Shown: positions 49,998-59,512 of the stretch, piece after piece | Layout: every line of letters starts with the position of its first letter | Numbering within the stretch: the stretch's first letter is position 1 | DNA from: DASYKT01 sp035995185 | Lineage (GTDB): Bacteria > Acidobacteriota > Blastocatellia > Pyrinomonadales > Pyrinomonadaceae | NCBI GenBank assembly: GCA_035995185.1 | Contig: DASYKT010000027.1 | Span: 1 to 64,000 of the forward strand | Direction of reading: 5' to 3' | DNA length: 64,000 nt | Made by a program: the position numbers and the translations under genes | The notes under the pieces: model-generated | Seen by the model: the letters and a program-made list of their open reading frames with translations, nothing else | The model's database searches: none | What the model was told of the DNA's origin: nothing

Positions 49998-52115
49998 CTA
50001 TTTACCGGGTCGTCCTGACGGCGTCAGCACAAAGTCAACGTTTAAGTTGTCATTGACCGCCATCGTCTGCGGATCGGCCGCGAAACGCTTCGATGAAATT
50101 CCGATCGAGTAGGTTCCACCGCCAATGACCTGGTCAAAGCTGTAGAAACCGAACGGGCTCGAAAGCGTAAAGCGCGCGCCACCCGGGCCATCGAGGATCA
50201 CTACGACACCGCCGACGCCCTGGCCGTTGCCATTCGTCAGGCGGCCGCTTACTGTGAAGGGGCCGGTCGCGACGACAGGGCTCGGGCCCTGGATCTGGAC
50301 AACGATCGGAGCACCGGTCTTATAGAAACCGATGGTCGCGTTCATGGTCTGCGGCGGACGATTAGAATCGAAGCGGAAGTTATACATGGTTCCCCAACGG
50401 ATAGCATTCGCATTCACATTCTGAGCAAGCGTTTCAGAGTTCCAGGTCATCGCGCCGCCCGCTTGGGATTGGGCCCAGGCCGCGCCGCTAAGCCCGGTAT
50501 TATTCAGAGTTCCGTCAAACGTCCATCCCGGCTGTTGGGGCGGGGCATGGAAACCGACGTTGCTGACCGTTACACCTGATCCCATCGGTACGCTAAACGA
50601 CTGGATACCGCGGTCCATGTTTTGGTTATAAACGGCGTATTCGTAATGCCAGACGCCCGGTGACGTTTGCGTCACCTTATAGCCCACGGTTCCGATACCA
50701 TCGTTGCCGGGATCCGGTTCGAATCCGACCAGAGTGGCTCCGGTCCAGGCCGTGATGGCCGCTTTGGTGCGCTGTGTCGATCCACCCTGGGTAAAGCTGA
50801 AGGGGCTGCCCGTTCCGTTCACGCTGTATTTGCGATACGAAACGTTGTTGTTCATGTTGCACTGTCCGGCATGGCTCTGGCACCAGACATATTCATGCGG
50901 AGTTATGTACTGCGACTCGGCATAATAGGTAGCGCCGGGGTTTAAAGTGGTGCTCAGATCGGCGATCTCGACCAGGATCTTGTGCGCTGTGTTGCTGTGC
51001 GTATGGCCGCTGTGGTTGTTCGGATTCGTAGCTCCGGAATCTCCGCGCGGATAAGCACCGGTAAAGGGATTGATCCAGGAGCGCGAACCGAGGCTCGGAC
51101 CGGCGTTCAAACCGGCATCGTAGGGATCGGAACATCCCGAACCGAGATTGGTGCCGCCCACGCCGTTACAGCCGAGGCTGCAGATGTTGTTGGTCAAGGC
51201 CGTGAACGCATGTTTGACGTTTGATTGGCCGATCTGCTCAAAGCGGTCGTCGTTCGTCGCGCCGCCGCTCATGCGGTAAAGATTTTGCGGAATGACCGGG
51301 TGGTCATTGTCCGGCAGCCGGAACCAGTGCAGGTTCTCAGTACCGAAGTTGCAGGAATCCGTTCCCACGGCCAGGCCGACTTGCGTGCCGGTGGAGCCGT
51401 TAAACTGGGCCAGGCCTGAAAGATCACCGACGATGACATCCGGTCCCGGTACGCCACCGGCTTCGGGGCTTAAGGACGGCATATCAGCCGACTTCACTTC
51501 GCCATCGACGACCTGCGTGACTTCTATCGGGCGCATGCTGGCGGTGATATTGATCTGTCCCACGACCGCGCCGGAATCCGACGGGCGTCCGAGTTCGGCG
51601 GCAAATTCTTTGGACAACAAAACTCTTCCCGTCTGTACGCTGAACGTCTTCGAGGCCGAGTCGTAATCAAACTGATGTCCTTCAATGTTGAAATAAATAA
51701 AGCCCGTCTTGCCATCGCGAACGACAAGTTGATACTCGCCGCCCCATGGCATGCTCTCAACCACAAGCTGGTTATAAGAAGCACTCAATTTTGCGGGCAG
51801 AGCCGGAGTATTCTGCGGAATTAATGCCATCGAGCTGGGCAGCGGACCGCGCAACTCGCCATCAAATACAAGAACCGTAAAGAAAGCATCGTGCTCGACG
51901 TCAAAACGCATTGCGGTTGTCGCCGATCCTTTTGCCCCTTTGAGCCGGTTCAAATTAACGTCCATCGTGACACTGCCACTGGCCACGATCAATTTTTCCT
52001 GGATCCCGGTATTGCCGTCCCGGCCGGCTTTGTTGACCCCTGTCAACGTATTGTCAGTACTGTTGCCAAAGAACGCAAGAAACGGAAGCAACACTAAAAA
52101 GATAGTTTTCAACAT
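49998..52115 (-). CDS. Large secreted protein with C-terminal CarboxypepD_reg-like domain
   Basis: A 705-residue exported protein with a signal peptide. The long middle part is beta-rich, with Gly/Asn-rich stretches, cysteines (CSLGCNGVGG; CQSHAGQC) and many aromatic residues. The last about 85 residues (FTVSGRLTNGNGQGVGGVVV to DFVLTPSGRPGK) form a carboxypeptidase-regulatory-like beta domain. I do not recognise the main body. A surface or matrix role is a guess. Its terminator lies at 49941. Confidence 0.75.
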   Translation of the reverse strand: MLKTIFLVLLPFLAFFGNSTDNTLTGVNKAGRDGNTGIQEKLIVASGSVTMDVNLNRLKGAKGSATTAMRFDVEHDAFFTVLVFDGELRGPLPSSMALIPQNTPALPAKLSASYNQLVVESMPWGGEYQLVVRDGKTGFIYFNIEGHQFDYDSASKTFSVQTGRVLLSKEFAAELGRPSDSGAVVGQINITASMRPIEVTQVVDGEVKSADMPSLSPEAGGVPGPDVIVGDLSGLAQFNGSTGTQVGLAVGTDSCNFGTENLHWFRLPDNDHPVIPQNLYRMSGGATNDDRFEQIGQSNVKHAFTALTNNICSLGCNGVGGTNLGSGCSDPYDAGLNAGPSLGSRSWINPFTGAYPRGDSGATNPNNHSGHTHSNTAHKILVEIADLSTTLNPGATYYAESQYITPHEYVWCQSHAGQCNMNNNVSYRKYSVNGTGSPFSFTQGGSTQRTKAAITAWTGATLVGFEPDPGNDGIGTVGYKVTQTSPGVWHYEYAVYNQNMDRGIQSFSVPMGSGVTVSNVGFHAPPQQPGWTFDGTLNNTGLSGAAWAQSQAGGAMTWNSETLAQNVNANAIRWGTMYNFRFDSNRPPQTMNATIGFYKTGAPIVVQIQGPSPVVATGPFTVSGRLTNGNGQGVGGVVVILDGPGGARFTLSSPFGFYSFDQVIGGGTYSIGISSKRFAADPQTMAVNDNLNVDFVLTPSGRPGK

Positions 52116-52256
52116 AATTTTTTGGATTCCAGCCCTGGGGGCTAAGCTAAAGTGGTGATCTCTTGTTTGTTTAGGTACGTATAACCGTAACTTTCCTTAT
52201 ACCTCTTTTAGGTGCTTTAATCAAGTAGGATATAGTATCCATCCGCCAGTAGTTTT

Positions 52257-54167
52257 ATGAAAAGTGGTTGTACAAGCAAAAAAGCAGAGAAAAAGCGGTC
52301 GATCGAGCTTCCGGTCCTGCAAAATGCACCGGACCGGGAAGAGGTCATTAGCCATTCCCGCGCCAGTATTTGGCGGGCCGGAGCGCTGATCGCGCTCACC
52401 CTGCTGATGATCGCGCATGTCATTCAGTGGCGCCTCACGGGCCAGACGGTCTCGCCGATAGAACCGTCCGAGACCATGCATACCCTTCAGCGCGGGGCGA
52501 TCAATGCAGGCTTTATCTTCTTTAGTTTAGCCATTTTAGCGACGCTCATCTTTGGGCGGTTTGTCTGCGGGTGGGGCTGCCACATCGTCGCGCTGCAGGA
52601 TTTTTGCGCCTGGCTGATGCAGAAATTCGGTATTAAGCCGAGGCCGTTCCGGTCACGCCTGCTGGTCTATGTGCCGCTCATCGTGGCGCTGTATATGTTC
52701 GTTTGGCCGACCGCGTACCGGTTTTTTGCCGCGCCGCCGAATGAACCGGTCATTCCGCCGTTCACAAACCACCTGATCACCGACGATTTTTGGGCAACTT
52801 TTCCTCCCGTGGCGGTGGCTATTCCTTTTCTCTTTATCTGCGGTTTTATGACCGTTTATTTTCTGGGGTCAAAGGGTTTTTGCACTTACGCCTGCCCTTA
52901 TGGCGGGGTTTTTGTGCTTGCCGACCGCCTCGCGCCGGGGAAGATCCGGGTCACCGACGCCTGTAATCAATGCGGCCATTGCACGGCCACCTGTACTTCG
53001 AACGTGCTGGTCCATGCCGAGGTGAAACAATACGGCATGGTGGTAGATCCGGGCTGTATGAAGTGCATGGATTGCATCAGCGTCTGCCCTAACGACGCCT
53101 TGTACTTCGGTTTTGGCAAACCGGCGATCGCCATTTCGAAAGCTGCCGCGCCGAAAACGATCGCGAAAAATTATTCCCTGACCTGGCCCGAAGAAGGGGC
53201 CGCGGCGATCATATTTTTCCTTAGCTTTTTGGCCGTCTGGGACGTCTACCAGCTCGTCCCCATGCTGATGGCGCTGGGTATTGCTACGATCACCACTTTT
53301 CTCGTCCTGCGAACGTGGCGGTTGTTCCGCGCCAAAGACCTGTCTTTATACCGGTTCAATCTGAAATCTTCGGGTACGATCCGCAGAGCGGGTTGGGCGT
53401 TTTTGGCTCTCGCGCTGCTCTGGATCGGAGTGAACGCCCACAGCGGCTGGATACACTACAACGAATCTGTCGGAGCGCGTACTTTTGAAGACCTCAAGAT
53501 ACCGGACGAGCTTGCCCTCGCGCGGACAAATCCCGTCAGGTGGCTAAGCGCCGGCGATCAGGCAAATATCGCGGCCGGTAAAAAACATTTTCATGCCGCG
53601 ATTGACGGCGGTTTGTTCGTAAACAGCGCGGCGCTGCCGAAACTCGCCTGGATGGAATATCTTTCCGGTAATACCGAACAGGCCGTTCAAATGCTCGGCA
53701 AGGCCGCGGAGCACCAGGAAGGCCAGGGCAAGGCGTTAAGCCTGTATTACCAGGGAGCGATCCTCAACCGTCTGGGGCGTTACGATCAGGCGCTGGCCAG
53801 TTTAGACGAGGCTTTGGGGGAACGCCCCGATCTGATCGCCGCCCGCGAAGAAAGGGGCGAATCGCTCTGGATGCTTGGCCGCAAAGAAGGGGCCGTTTTA
53901 ACCTGGAATGACGCTGTAGGAAGGGCAAGCCTTCCATTAGCGAACAATATGCTGGCGGGCGCCGCCGCGTTACAGGGAGATGCGGAGACCGCAGCGGAAT
54001 ATGAAAAACAGGCTGATGCCTCGACGCCTAAAGATCCGCTTTTTCACTGGATGCTCGGCCTGCGGCTGCAAAATGTCGGGATGGACGAGCTGGCCGAAAA
54101 ACATTTCGGACGGGCGATCGAGCTTAACCCGGCTTTCCAACGCGCCCGCGAGCCAAAAAACCGTTAG
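52257..54167 (+). CDS. Polyferredoxin membrane protein fused to TPR repeats
   Basis: A 636-residue protein. Several transmembrane helices (about 40-60, 80-100, 135-150 and 185-205) frame CGWGC (C104, C108) and C209/C213, as in NapH/CcoG-type proteins. Two 4Fe-4S clusters follow: C236, C239, C242, C246 and C267, C270, C273, C277. More helices lie near 315-345 and 375-395. From about 430 the protein is TPR-like to the end. Membrane electron transfer is inferred, and the TPR tail suggests a docking partner. The fusion is unusual. Confidence 0.85.
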   Translation: MKSGCTSKKAEKKRSIELPVLQNAPDREEVISHSRASIWRAGALIALTLLMIAHVIQWRLTGQTVSPIEPSETMHTLQRGAINAGFIFFSLAILATLIFGRFVCGWGCHIVALQDFCAWLMQKFGIKPRPFRSRLLVYVPLIVALYMFVWPTAYRFFAAPPNEPVIPPFTNHLITDDFWATFPPVAVAIPFLFICGFMTVYFLGSKGFCTYACPYGGVFVLADRLAPGKIRVTDACNQCGHCTATCTSNVLVHAEVKQYGMVVDPGCMKCMDCISVCPNDALYFGFGKPAIAISKAAAPKTIAKNYSLTWPEEGAAAIIFFLSFLAVWDVYQLVPMLMALGIATITTFLVLRTWRLFRAKDLSLYRFNLKSSGTIRRAGWAFLALALLWIGVNAHSGWIHYNESVGARTFEDLKIPDELALARTNPVRWLSAGDQANIAAGKKHFHAAIDGGLFVNSAALPKLAWMEYLSGNTEQAVQMLGKAAEHQEGQGKALSLYYQGAILNRLGRYDQALASLDEALGERPDLIAAREERGESLWMLGRKEGAVLTWNDAVGRASLPLANNMLAGAAALQGDAETAAEYEKQADASTPKDPLFHWMLGLRLQNVGMDELAEKHFGRAIELNPAFQRAREPKNR

Positions 54168-54173
54168 ACGCTT

Positions 54174-54869
54174 ATGCTTTTAAAAACATTCTCGTTTCTT
54201 TTTCTAATTATCGGGATGCTGGCCTCTGTGTCCTTTGCCCAGGAGCGTTATGTGAAATTCGTAGACGAGGCAAAAAAAGATCCTTCATTTTTTGCCTTTA
54301 GAGAAAAGCTGATCGCGGCCGCGAAAAAGAAAGACTCGAAATATCTTCTAAGCATCGTCGACCCCAATATCAAGAACGGTTTTGGTGGCGAGGATGGCAT
54401 CAGTGAATTCAGGAGCCGGTGGGATTTCGGCGGGCCGGATAACGGTGATTTCTGGGTCGAATTTCTTCCCGTTATCACCAACGGCGGCAGCTTTCTAAAA
54501 ACCACCCCAAAAACCAGCGGTAAAAATTCCATCTTCTTCGCTCCCTATGTATTTCAGGCATTTCCCGAAGACCTGGATGTCTTTAAACACAGCGTGGTCA
54601 TCGGCAAAAATGTAAATCTGCGAAAAGACGGAAAGGCTGACGCCCCGGTTATTGCGGTGCTTTCTTATAATATCGTCATGGTCGACGAAGAAAACTCGAT
54701 CGAGGGCCGTGGTAAAGACGGCGTGATGGATTGGTACGCCGTGGAAACGCTGGGCGGCAAAAAAGGTTTTGTAAAAGCGGAATATGTCCGCAGCCCGGTC
54801 AATTTCCGCGCCGGTTTTGAGAAGATAAAAGGCGAATGGAAAATGACGATCTTTGTCGCCGGCGACTAA
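54174..54869 (+). CDS. Exported protein with SH3b-like domain
   Basis: A 231-residue protein with a signal peptide ending SFAQ. An about 100-residue helical/beta part follows. Then comes a bacterial SH3-type domain (about 140-210) with VIGKNVNLRKDGKADAPVI and GFVKAEYVRSPV. SH3b domains bind peptidoglycan or peptides. The gene starts six bases after the polyferredoxin gene, so it belongs to that operon. Confidence 0.82.
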   Translation: MLLKTFSFLFLIIGMLASVSFAQERYVKFVDEAKKDPSFFAFREKLIAAAKKKDSKYLLSIVDPNIKNGFGGEDGISEFRSRWDFGGPDNGDFWVEFLPVITNGGSFLKTTPKTSGKNSIFFAPYVFQAFPEDLDVFKHSVVIGKNVNLRKDGKADAPVIAVLSYNIVMVDEENSIEGRGKDGVMDWYAVETLGGKKGFVKAEYVRSPVNFRAGFEKIKGEWKMTIFVAGD

Positions 54870-54879
54870 AATATTACAG

Positions 54880-55659
54880 ATGAAAGACTCTACTAAAAGA
54901 TTTTCTAACCGGGTGGAAAATTACATCAGGTACCGCCCTACTTATCCGCAGGAAATATTAAATGTTTTTCGCGACGAGATGGGTTTAACGGCCTCGTCCG
55001 TGATCGCCGATATCGGTTCCGGCACCGGCATTTCCGCCAGGCTTTTTTTGGAAAACGGCAATCCCGTCTTTGGTGTCGAGCCAAATGAACCGATGCGTCG
55101 CGGGGCCGAAGAATTTTTGAAAGAGTTTCCGAATTTCACCAGCCTTGACGGCACTTCTACCGCTACCACCCTGCCTGACGATTCAGTTGACTTCATTATC
55201 GCCGCGCAGGCATTTCACTGGTTCGAGCCGGAAAAAACCCGCACGGAATTTAAACGCATTCTACGCCACAGCGATAACGGCGGTTATGTCGCGCTGATCT
55301 GGAATGAACGGCAGACAGACACTACGGATTTTTTGCGCGAGTATGAAAAATTTCTCCTGCATTTTGCGACCGACTATACAAAAGTGCGCCACGAAAATAC
55401 CGGCGAAAAAGAATTACGCGCTTTTTTCGGTAACGAATTCTCCCCCGCAACATTTACAGTTGCAACATTTAAAAATGAGCAAATATTTGATTTCGCAGGG
55501 CTAAAAGGCCGCGCGCTTTCGTCTTCTTACATGCCGGCTGAGGGCGACGAGCGTTACGATGATATGATCGAAGAATTGCAGGCGCTTTTTACTAAACATC
55601 AGGAACAAGGTAAAATAACCATTCTTTACGACACGAGGGTAAATTACGGCCACTTTTAA
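54880..55659 (+). CDS. Class I SAM-dependent methyltransferase
   Basis: A 259-residue enzyme. It has motif I VIADIGSGTGISARLF, an acidic residue after strand two (GVEPNEPMR), DFIIAAQAFHWF and a C-terminal YGHF. The AdoMet fold resembles UbiE/Methyltransf_11 proteins. The substrate is unknown. Start 54880 is an ATG; an earlier TTG overlaps the previous stop. It is in the same run of genes as mqnD. Confidence 0.9.
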   Translation: MKDSTKRFSNRVENYIRYRPTYPQEILNVFRDEMGLTASSVIADIGSGTGISARLFLENGNPVFGVEPNEPMRRGAEEFLKEFPNFTSLDGTSTATTLPDDSVDFIIAAQAFHWFEPEKTRTEFKRILRHSDNGGYVALIWNERQTDTTDFLREYEKFLLHFATDYTKVRHENTGEKELRAFFGNEFSPATFTVATFKNEQIFDFAGLKGRALSSSYMPAEGDERYDDMIEELQALFTKHQEQGKITILYDTRVNYGHF

Positions 55660-55672
55660 TGGCAGCTTTAAT

Positions 55673-56521
55673 ATGGATTTAAATACTGAAAAGAAAACAA
55701 TTACGGTGGCGCATTCGCCCGATTCGGACGATGCTTTTATGTTTTACGGGTTGGCTACCAACAAGCTCGACACGGGCGGTTTAAAATTCGAACATACGTT
55801 AACCGATATTCAAACACTTAACGAAAAAGCCAAAGACGGCGTGTACGACGTCACCGCCATCAGCTTTCACGCTTACGCTTATATTCACGATAAATACGCG
55901 CTGCTGCCGCACGGCGCGAGCATCGGCGACAAGTACGGGCCGATCGTGGTTTCCAGGGAACCGCGCCAGGCTTCTGATATCGGCAATATGACCATTGCCA
56001 TACCGGGTGAATTGACCAGCGCTTTTCTGGCACTGCGTATCTTTAATGCAGATTTTAAATATGTGGTGGTCCCGTTCGATAAAATTATCGACGCGGTTTT
56101 AGAAGGCGAGGTAGACGCCGGGCTGCTGATTCACGAAGGCCAGCTTTTTTACAATCAGCTGGGCCTGGACAAGATCATCGATCTTGGCGAATGGTGGTTT
56201 GAAAAAACCGGCCTGCCGCTGCCGATGGGTGGAAATGCGATCAGGCGTGATCTGGGCAAGGAATTGATGCAGCACGTTTCGCGCTGTTTGAAGGACAGCA
56301 TTCAATATTCGCTCGATAACCGCGAAGACGCTTTGTCTTATGCAATGCAGTTTGCCCGCGACATGGAACCGGGCATGGCGGACCGTTTTGTGGCGATGTG
56401 GGTCAACAATATGACGCTCGATTACGGTGACCGCGGCCGTGCGGGTGTAAAGCGTTTGCTCGACGAAGGATACGAAAAAGGCATCATTCCGAATAAGGTA
56501 GAAATCGAATTTATCGACTAA
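55673..56521 (+). CDS. mqnD: 1,4-dihydroxy-6-naphthoate synthase (MqnD)
   Basis: A 282-residue enzyme of the futalosine menaquinone pathway, converting cyclic dehypoxanthine futalosine into 1,4-dihydroxy-6-naphthoate. It has the start VAHSPDSDDAFMFYGLA, ISFHAYAYI, YGPIVVSR and DAGLLIHEGQL, all typical of MqnD. It sits 13 bases after the methyltransferase gene. No other mqn genes are visible. Confidence 0.94.
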   Translation: MDLNTEKKTITVAHSPDSDDAFMFYGLATNKLDTGGLKFEHTLTDIQTLNEKAKDGVYDVTAISFHAYAYIHDKYALLPHGASIGDKYGPIVVSREPRQASDIGNMTIAIPGELTSAFLALRIFNADFKYVVVPFDKIIDAVLEGEVDAGLLIHEGQLFYNQLGLDKIIDLGEWWFEKTGLPLPMGGNAIRRDLGKELMQHVSRCLKDSIQYSLDNREDALSYAMQFARDMEPGMADRFVAMWVNNMTLDYGDRGRAGVKRLLDEGYEKGIIPNKVEIEFID

Positions 56522-56597
56522 CGGTGAACCCAAGCGTCTATTTGAGCATCTATTTGATTTGAAATAATAGATAATTTAGAGATCCGCGGTGTTCAAA

Positions 56598-57419
56598 ATG
56601 AAAAAATTATTGCCTGCAATTTGCCTCCTGATCCTCCTGATCCTCACGGCCACGGCTTTTTATGCCCAAAAAGAGGACCAGATAACCAAGTCCAGCCTCA
56701 GCCCGGAAGAGATTCAAAAGATAATAAAGAACTTTAGCGATCATGAGACCATCTATCGCCGGGCGCTGAATAATTATTCCTTTAAGCGCGACGCCATCGT
56801 GCAAACTATAGGTTTTGGCGCCGGACAGGTAACCGGCGAATATCACCGCACTTCGCTTTTTACCTTTGATGACAGCGGTAAAAAGTACGAAAAGATCTTG
56901 TTTTTCCCGATGCCTACGCTAAACGAGATCCAGATAACCCCGGCCGACCTGGAAGATCTGGGCGGCGTGAACCCGTTCGCGCTCGAACCTGAAAAACTTG
57001 CTTACTACAATGTCACCTTCGTCGGAAAGCAGAGAATTGACGAACTCGACCTCTATGTTTTTGACGTCGCGCCAAAGGTAATGCCTGATATCAAATCCGG
57101 GCTGAGGCTTTTTCAAGGCCGTATCTGGGTAGACGACCACGATCTGCAGATCGTTAAGTCTAAGGGCAAAGGCGTGCCCGAAGATAAAAAAAGTAAATAT
57201 CCTATAGTAGAAACGTGGCGGGAAAATATCGGCGGCAAATATTGGTTCCCTACTTTTGCCACCTCTAACGATGAACTGCTTTTCGAGTCGACCGGGCAAA
57301 CCGTAAGGCTCAGGCTGCGCATAAGGTACACCGATTACAAGGAAGCTTCCGCTACGGTCAGGATCCTGGATGACGATGAGGAAGTAAAACCGACCCCGAC
57401 CCCGGCAAAGAAACCTTAA
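56598..57419 (+). CDS. Exported LolA-like/outer-membrane-associated protein
   Basis: A 273-residue protein with a signal peptide ending FYAQ. The rest is beta-rich, with YNVTFVGKQRIDELDLYVFD, GRIWVDDHDLQIVK and WFPTFATSND. It is like the MucB/LolA-type half-barrels found in outer-membrane lipoprotein sorting or sigma-factor control. A Pro/Thr-rich end closes it. Start 56598 is the ATG; a GTG at 56589 is less likely. Function is unknown. Confidence 0.75.
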   Translation: MKKLLPAICLLILLILTATAFYAQKEDQITKSSLSPEEIQKIIKNFSDHETIYRRALNNYSFKRDAIVQTIGFGAGQVTGEYHRTSLFTFDDSGKKYEKILFFPMPTLNEIQITPADLEDLGGVNPFALEPEKLAYYNVTFVGKQRIDELDLYVFDVAPKVMPDIKSGLRLFQGRIWVDDHDLQIVKSKGKGVPEDKKSKYPIVETWRENIGGKYWFPTFATSNDELLFESTGQTVRLRLRIRYTDYKEASATVRILDDDEEVKPTPTPAKKP

Positions 57420-57442
57420 GATAAATATAAGTCACGGGTACG

Positions 57443-57508
57443 GCCACGAACGTCACAAATAACACGAATAGAGAATTTCTCATTCGTGTTATTTGTGTAA
57501 TTAGTGGC
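57443..57508. repeat. Inverted repeat, TAATTACAC/CACGAAT family
   Basis: GCCACGAACGTCACAAATAA with CACGAAT on the left pairs with ATTCGTGTTATTTGTGTAAT and TAGTGGC on the right around a short loop. It separates convergent genes and is close kin to 6511-6581. Confidence 0.85.
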
Positions 57509-57515
57509 GAATAAA

Positions 57516-58361
57516 TTAATTTGTTCCGAAACCCAGTAAGACCCGGACGATCATGGGCGAGTTTGCCAGCAGAATGGTGAGCCACGTCAGCGGCCGGCGA
57601 ATGTCTTCCGCCAGAAACAAAATACGCGGCGGAAAATAAAGCAGCAAAGCCAGAAAGCAGATCAGGAATAATCTTCCCAGGAAATCCTCGATGCCGGAAA
57701 CACGTCCAAATCCCAGTGTTCTCCAAATCCCTGTCCACAGCACCTGAAATAAGAGCATATTTAAAAAGACGCAGAGATCGCCCAGGAACCCGGCCCTGGG
57801 GTCGCTCAGGAACTTCCATTTCGGTTCGTGTTTCGGCGGCATGAAGAAGCGATAGACAAGATAGGTTTGCAGGATCGCGACCGCCAGCCCGCCGATCGTA
57901 AAGGAAACAAAGATGACCTGTCCGGGGTCTTTGTTCCCGAACAAAAGCTGCATCAGAAATGCGTTAACGCCGGATATGACAACTATGGTCAGGCAAAAGA
58001 AAAAGATGGGATTAAAAAGACACCCCATCACTAAACCTGATTTTTGGTCGCGTATGGTTTTGCCGCGCAGCTGCAGGCGATGATGAAATTGATAACGTTT
58101 TAGAATCGCCCCGAGCGGAGGCAGGATAAGTAATCCCAGGCAAAAGAGAAAAAGGGCTGCTTCTGCGGTATCGTCGCCGCTATCGGCGTTGCTTACCAGC
58201 TCCACGAAATACGCGGTAAGCGTGCGTATTAACAGCACGCTTACCAGAAAAATAATTATGTCGAGAAGAATACCGCGGTGAGTTTCGGCAAAGAGATGTT
58301 TTATCGAAAAATTGTTCCAGCCACCGGTTTGGCCGGTCTCGTCTTCTTTCCCACGTGACAC
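57516..58361 (-). CDS. Multi-helix membrane protein, paralogue A
   Basis: A 281-residue protein with about six transmembrane helices. It shares with the next gene upstream the pattern FNPIFFFCL / FNPIVYFLS, PPKHEP / SPKNEP and ending motifs PPRILFLAEDIRRPLTWLT / PARVFYAAEDIRNPLAWFT. No family is recognised. It is four bases from its paralogue (58366-59274), so the pair arose by tandem duplication and probably forms one complex or operon. Confidence 0.75.
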   Translation of the reverse strand: MSRGKEDETGQTGGWNNFSIKHLFAETHRGILLDIIIFLVSVLLIRTLTAYFVELVSNADSGDDTAEAALFLFCLGLLILPPLGAILKRYQFHHRLQLRGKTIRDQKSGLVMGCLFNPIFFFCLTIVVISGVNAFLMQLLFGNKDPGQVIFVSFTIGGLAVAILQTYLVYRFFMPPKHEPKWKFLSDPRAGFLGDLCVFLNMLLFQVLWTGIWRTLGFGRVSGIEDFLGRLFLICFLALLLYFPPRILFLAEDIRRPLTWLTILLANSPMIVRVLLGFGTN

Positions 58362-58365
58362 AAGT

Positions 58366-59274
58366 TTAGGCCGGCATTTTTGCCAGGAATATGCGAATTA
58401 TCAGCGGCAGATTCGCCAGCGCGATCGTAAACCACGCCAGCGGATTACGGATATCCTCCGCCGCATAAAACACGCGCGCCGGATAATACATCAGCAGCCC
58501 GACAAAGAACAGGAAGACTATTCTCATGGCAAAGCCGCCGGCATCCGCCGATTTTTCAAAAGGCGTCAGGCTGACGATGTTCCAAAGCAGCTGGAACATA
58601 AAGATGTTGACAAACAGCAGCACGTCGCCCAGCGGTTCGGAAAAAGAACTGGCCAGGATCTTTTTCTTCGGCTCGTTTTTGGGAGAAAGAAAATATTTGT
58701 AATAGGCAACCGCATGCACCACGCTGACCAAAAACCCTAACAGAATAAGAACGATAAAATACGGGTCATCATCAGCGAAAAACCTGCCCGTAATGAGCTG
58801 GTTCAGATACGTGATGATCATCGTCGAAATAAAAAGCAGCGAGAGAAAATAAACGATCGGATTAAATAACAGGCTCCAGACGCCGTCATCGGTCCAATTG
58901 AAGATCATTCCCTCGGTATTTTTCTTTCTGCGGCGGCCGGCGCGTCTTCGGTGGTGAAAGCTCCAGCGTTTGAACAGCGCGCCGTAGGGTTGAATAAAAT
59001 ACATCGCGCCGAAAAAGATGACCAGGAATATAACGTACAAGCGGTTGCCTGCCGCCGCGGATCTGCTCAGATCCAGAAAGCCCCTGGTCAAAAACGGCAT
59101 CAATAAAAGATTGATGGCGAACATGAAAAGGTCGAAAAGTATTCCGCGATTTTCCTGGGCCAGGATGTTCAGGGACCCGTTTTGGCCCATTGTAAAATCA
59201 GGATCTAGTCTCGGATCGTGTCTTTTTCTCTTGGATTCCTGTTCTCCGGATGATGATGTTTGTGCAGTGCTCAT
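58366..59274 (-). CDS. Multi-helix membrane protein, paralogue B
   Basis: A 302-residue protein with about six transmembrane helices and a charged cytoplasmic N-terminus. It shares with paralogue A the N-terminal AQENRGILFDLFMF / AETHRGILLDIIIF pattern and the C-terminal AEDIRNPLAWFTIALANLPL. Function is unknown. It is the first gene of the two-gene unit; the 238-base spacer upstream contains nothing recognisable. Confidence 0.75.
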   Translation of the reverse strand: MSTAQTSSSGEQESKRKRHDPRLDPDFTMGQNGSLNILAQENRGILFDLFMFAINLLLMPFLTRGFLDLSRSAAAGNRLYVIFLVIFFGAMYFIQPYGALFKRWSFHHRRRAGRRRKKNTEGMIFNWTDDGVWSLLFNPIVYFLSLLFISTMIITYLNQLITGRFFADDDPYFIVLILLGFLVSVVHAVAYYKYFLSPKNEPKKKILASSFSEPLGDVLLFVNIFMFQLLWNIVSLTPFEKSADAGGFAMRIVFLFFVGLLMYYPARVFYAAEDIRNPLAWFTIALANLPLIIRIFLAKMPA

Positions 59275-59512
59275 AGTGTCTGAAATTAAAAAGTTATATG
59301 ATTCGCATTATATTTCTATCACAGTAAATGCGAGCATAGAAACCCTAACCCCCTTATCCTGAACAAACCGCCTCAAAAAACCCGCATACGGTTCAATTGA
59401 TCAGATAACAAGGTATCTTTGGAATTTCCAATTGTAGCATTCTAGCAAATTTCGTTCGATATTTAACTGCCCCGATAAGAAAAAAATGAGGCTAAATGAA
59501 TTATTTCGTGCC

